64,000 nucleotides of DNA from Piezodorus guildinii (taxonomy: Eukaryota; Arthropoda; Insecta; Hemiptera; Pentatomidae): assembly GCA_023052935.1 (NCBI GenBank), contig CM041294.1, forward strand, positions 99,579,616-99,643,615. The letters run 5' to 3'. The position numbers and the translations under genes are program-made. Below the pieces are notes generated by a model. It worked only from the letters and a program-made list of their open reading frames with translations, ran no database searches and was not told the DNA's origin. Shown here piece by piece: positions 62,757 through 64,000 of this stretch. Numbering within the stretch: position 1 is the first letter of the stretch; the number at the start of each line of letters is the position of its first letter.

Positions 62757-63925
62757 TTTTTACTTTCACTTACCTATGTATGAAATATATAGTAAGGGAA
62801 AGTATTGCGATCGTGGAAATTTTCAAATTCCAGTTTTCAACGGAAATACACGTTTTAGGGTCTCCTAAGTCCAAATGACCAAGTCCCGCCAAAAGGTCTG
62901 TGTGAGTGTCCGTGCGTGGTAGCTCCCTCGACTAAACGAAAAGTCCTATGAAAATGAAATTTCAAATCTAAGACAACTATACAAGACACAAAAACTTTTT
63001 TATCAAAATCAACTAACCAGAAGAGCCACTTTATACCATGCATTCTGCACCTTCTTACGATTTTCTCAAAAACGGCTCTAACGATTTTGACTAAACTCGC
63101 TATATGGATGTAAAACTTGATGGGTTTTAAGATCATGTAAGTTTCATTCTGATTGAAATAGTCTGACAGGGCTTAAGTGCCGTTATTTAAAATTTTCTTC
63201 CTCTTAAAATTAACTTTAATTTTGTACATTCTAAAAGGCTAACCATATCATCTTAATGACATTGATAAGGACGGCTGAATATACACGTTGGACGAATTTG
63301 ATGAGAAACGAAAGGATAAAAGAGCTAAACTATTTTTTTTTATGTAATTTTCTGTTTTTGTTTTTTTTATGATAAAAATTTTTTCTTCTATTTTATGTAT
63401 TTTTTCTTCTATTTTATGTATTTTTTTTTCTTCTATTTTATGTAATTTTACATTATCATTATTTTCTGTATATATTGTATGAATGTGGTCCTATATCACT
63501 ATTATTATTCTTCATTCTGATACAGATTGTAATATTTCTCAATAAATAAATATTTAAAAACAAAATAATAAGAACAGTTATAATAGGCTAGACTTACTAC
63601 CCACAGGCGGACACATACAACAGACCTTTTAGCGGGATTTGGACTAAGGAGGCGTTTATATCCGGCGAATTAGAAAATTTTCGCGATCGCAATACTTTCC
63701 CTTACTATATATTTCATATATAGGTTAGTAAAAGTAAAAATAATTCTGGATTTTAATGAGAAAAGGATCAAAAAAGTTGGTTTAATAATATAGTAATGAG
63801 AGATTTTTGCTCTTCCTGTAAAATTTCCTTGATTAATATAGCACGTTTTAGAAATCAATGTCTCACTTCATTTATTAACGGAGGTAATTGAAAGTCGGGA
63901 GTTGAACGGACCAGATATTTTTACT
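62757..63925 (+). repeat. repeat family R2, copy 3, with its left end also present inverted
   Basis: The left end (ACTTACCTATGTATGAAATA, TAGTAAGGGAAAGTATTGCG) and the next 110 bases recur in reverse complement at 63590-63742 (GCGATCGCAATACTTTCCC, TATATTTCATATATAGGTTA). This gives an inverted pair of about 155 bp. The middle (CTCAAAAACGGCTCTAACGA, TCTGACAGGGCTTAAGTGCC) and the right end (AACGGAGGTAATTGAAAGTC, 63872) match the other R2 copies. A J1 3' end lies inside. Confidence 0.6.
63335..63560 (+). mobile_element. short J1-family 3' UTR copy nested in R2
   Basis: TTTTATGTAATTTTACATTA, TATATTGTATGAATGTGGTC, CACTATTATTATTCTTCATT and CAGATTGTAATAT follow the end of the J1 3' UTR. An AATAAATAAATATTTAAAAA stretch closes it. 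A TTCTATTTTATGTATTTTT unit is repeated three times at its left. Confidence 0.6.
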
Positions 63926-64000
63926 TAACATATAACTTTTAATAGATCAAACAATGATTATGTCCGTTGGTTATTATTTTATTAGTTTTTTATTGTTTTT
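63926..64000. other. window edge, AT-rich
   Basis: Nothing recognised. Confidence 0.3.

Overview
The window looks like repeat-dominated intergenic DNA from an arthropod nuclear genome, most likely an insect. It is strongly AT-rich, has long (AT)n arrays, and carries Jockey-type, RTE-type and I-type non-LTR retrotransposons, a Penelope-like element, a mariner relic and tRNA-derived SINEs. Nothing pins down the species. I found no convincing host protein-coding gene, rRNA or stand-alone tRNA; the only well-formed long reading frames belong to transposable elements.

Layout. 0-10 kb: a 554-bp mariner relic, two copies of one LINE family (about 2.6-3.3 kb and, reversed, 8.4-9.0 kb), a copy of repeat family R2, a 386-bp copy of Jockey element J1, a decayed reverse transcriptase, and a 270-bp perfect-looking palindrome at 9.8-10.0 kb. 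10.8-15.5 kb: J1, a complete Jockey retrotransposon with both ORFs open, a poly(A) tail and an 11-bp target-site duplication. 15.6-26 kb: an RNase H relic, SINE and LINE fragments, repeat R1 and a decayed Jockey copy. 26.1-31.1 kb (minus): J2, a second Jockey element, nearly intact, with one frameshift in ORF2. 31-45.7 kb: three tRNA-derived SINE families (A, B, C), more R1 and R2 copies, and truncated J1 and J2 ends. 45.7-49.2 kb: a 3.53-kb element with about 530-bp terminal inverted repeats that encodes a broken FEN/PIN-like protein with a Cys-rich tail. 51.1-56.4 kb: a nest in which an inverted-repeat Penelope-like element (YVDD reverse transcriptase plus two GIY-YIG arms) has split an old Jockey copy with an 18-bp duplication. 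56.4-64 kb: RTE-type and I-type relics, R1, R2 and truncated Jockey ends.

The elements relate to one another. J1 and J2 supply many short 3' copies, and Jockey-type endonuclease/RT enzymes are plausible drivers for the poly(A)-tailed insertions. SINE A sits in an R2 copy and SINE C in an R1 copy, which gives a relative age order. The most interesting cross-cutting signal is a hammerhead-ribozyme-like core (CUGAnGA, stem II, GAAAC, then GUH and a short complement of the upstream bases) found at several separate places on both strands, mostly in palindromic or Penelope-like contexts. Copy boundaries given as round numbers are estimates from reading by eye.
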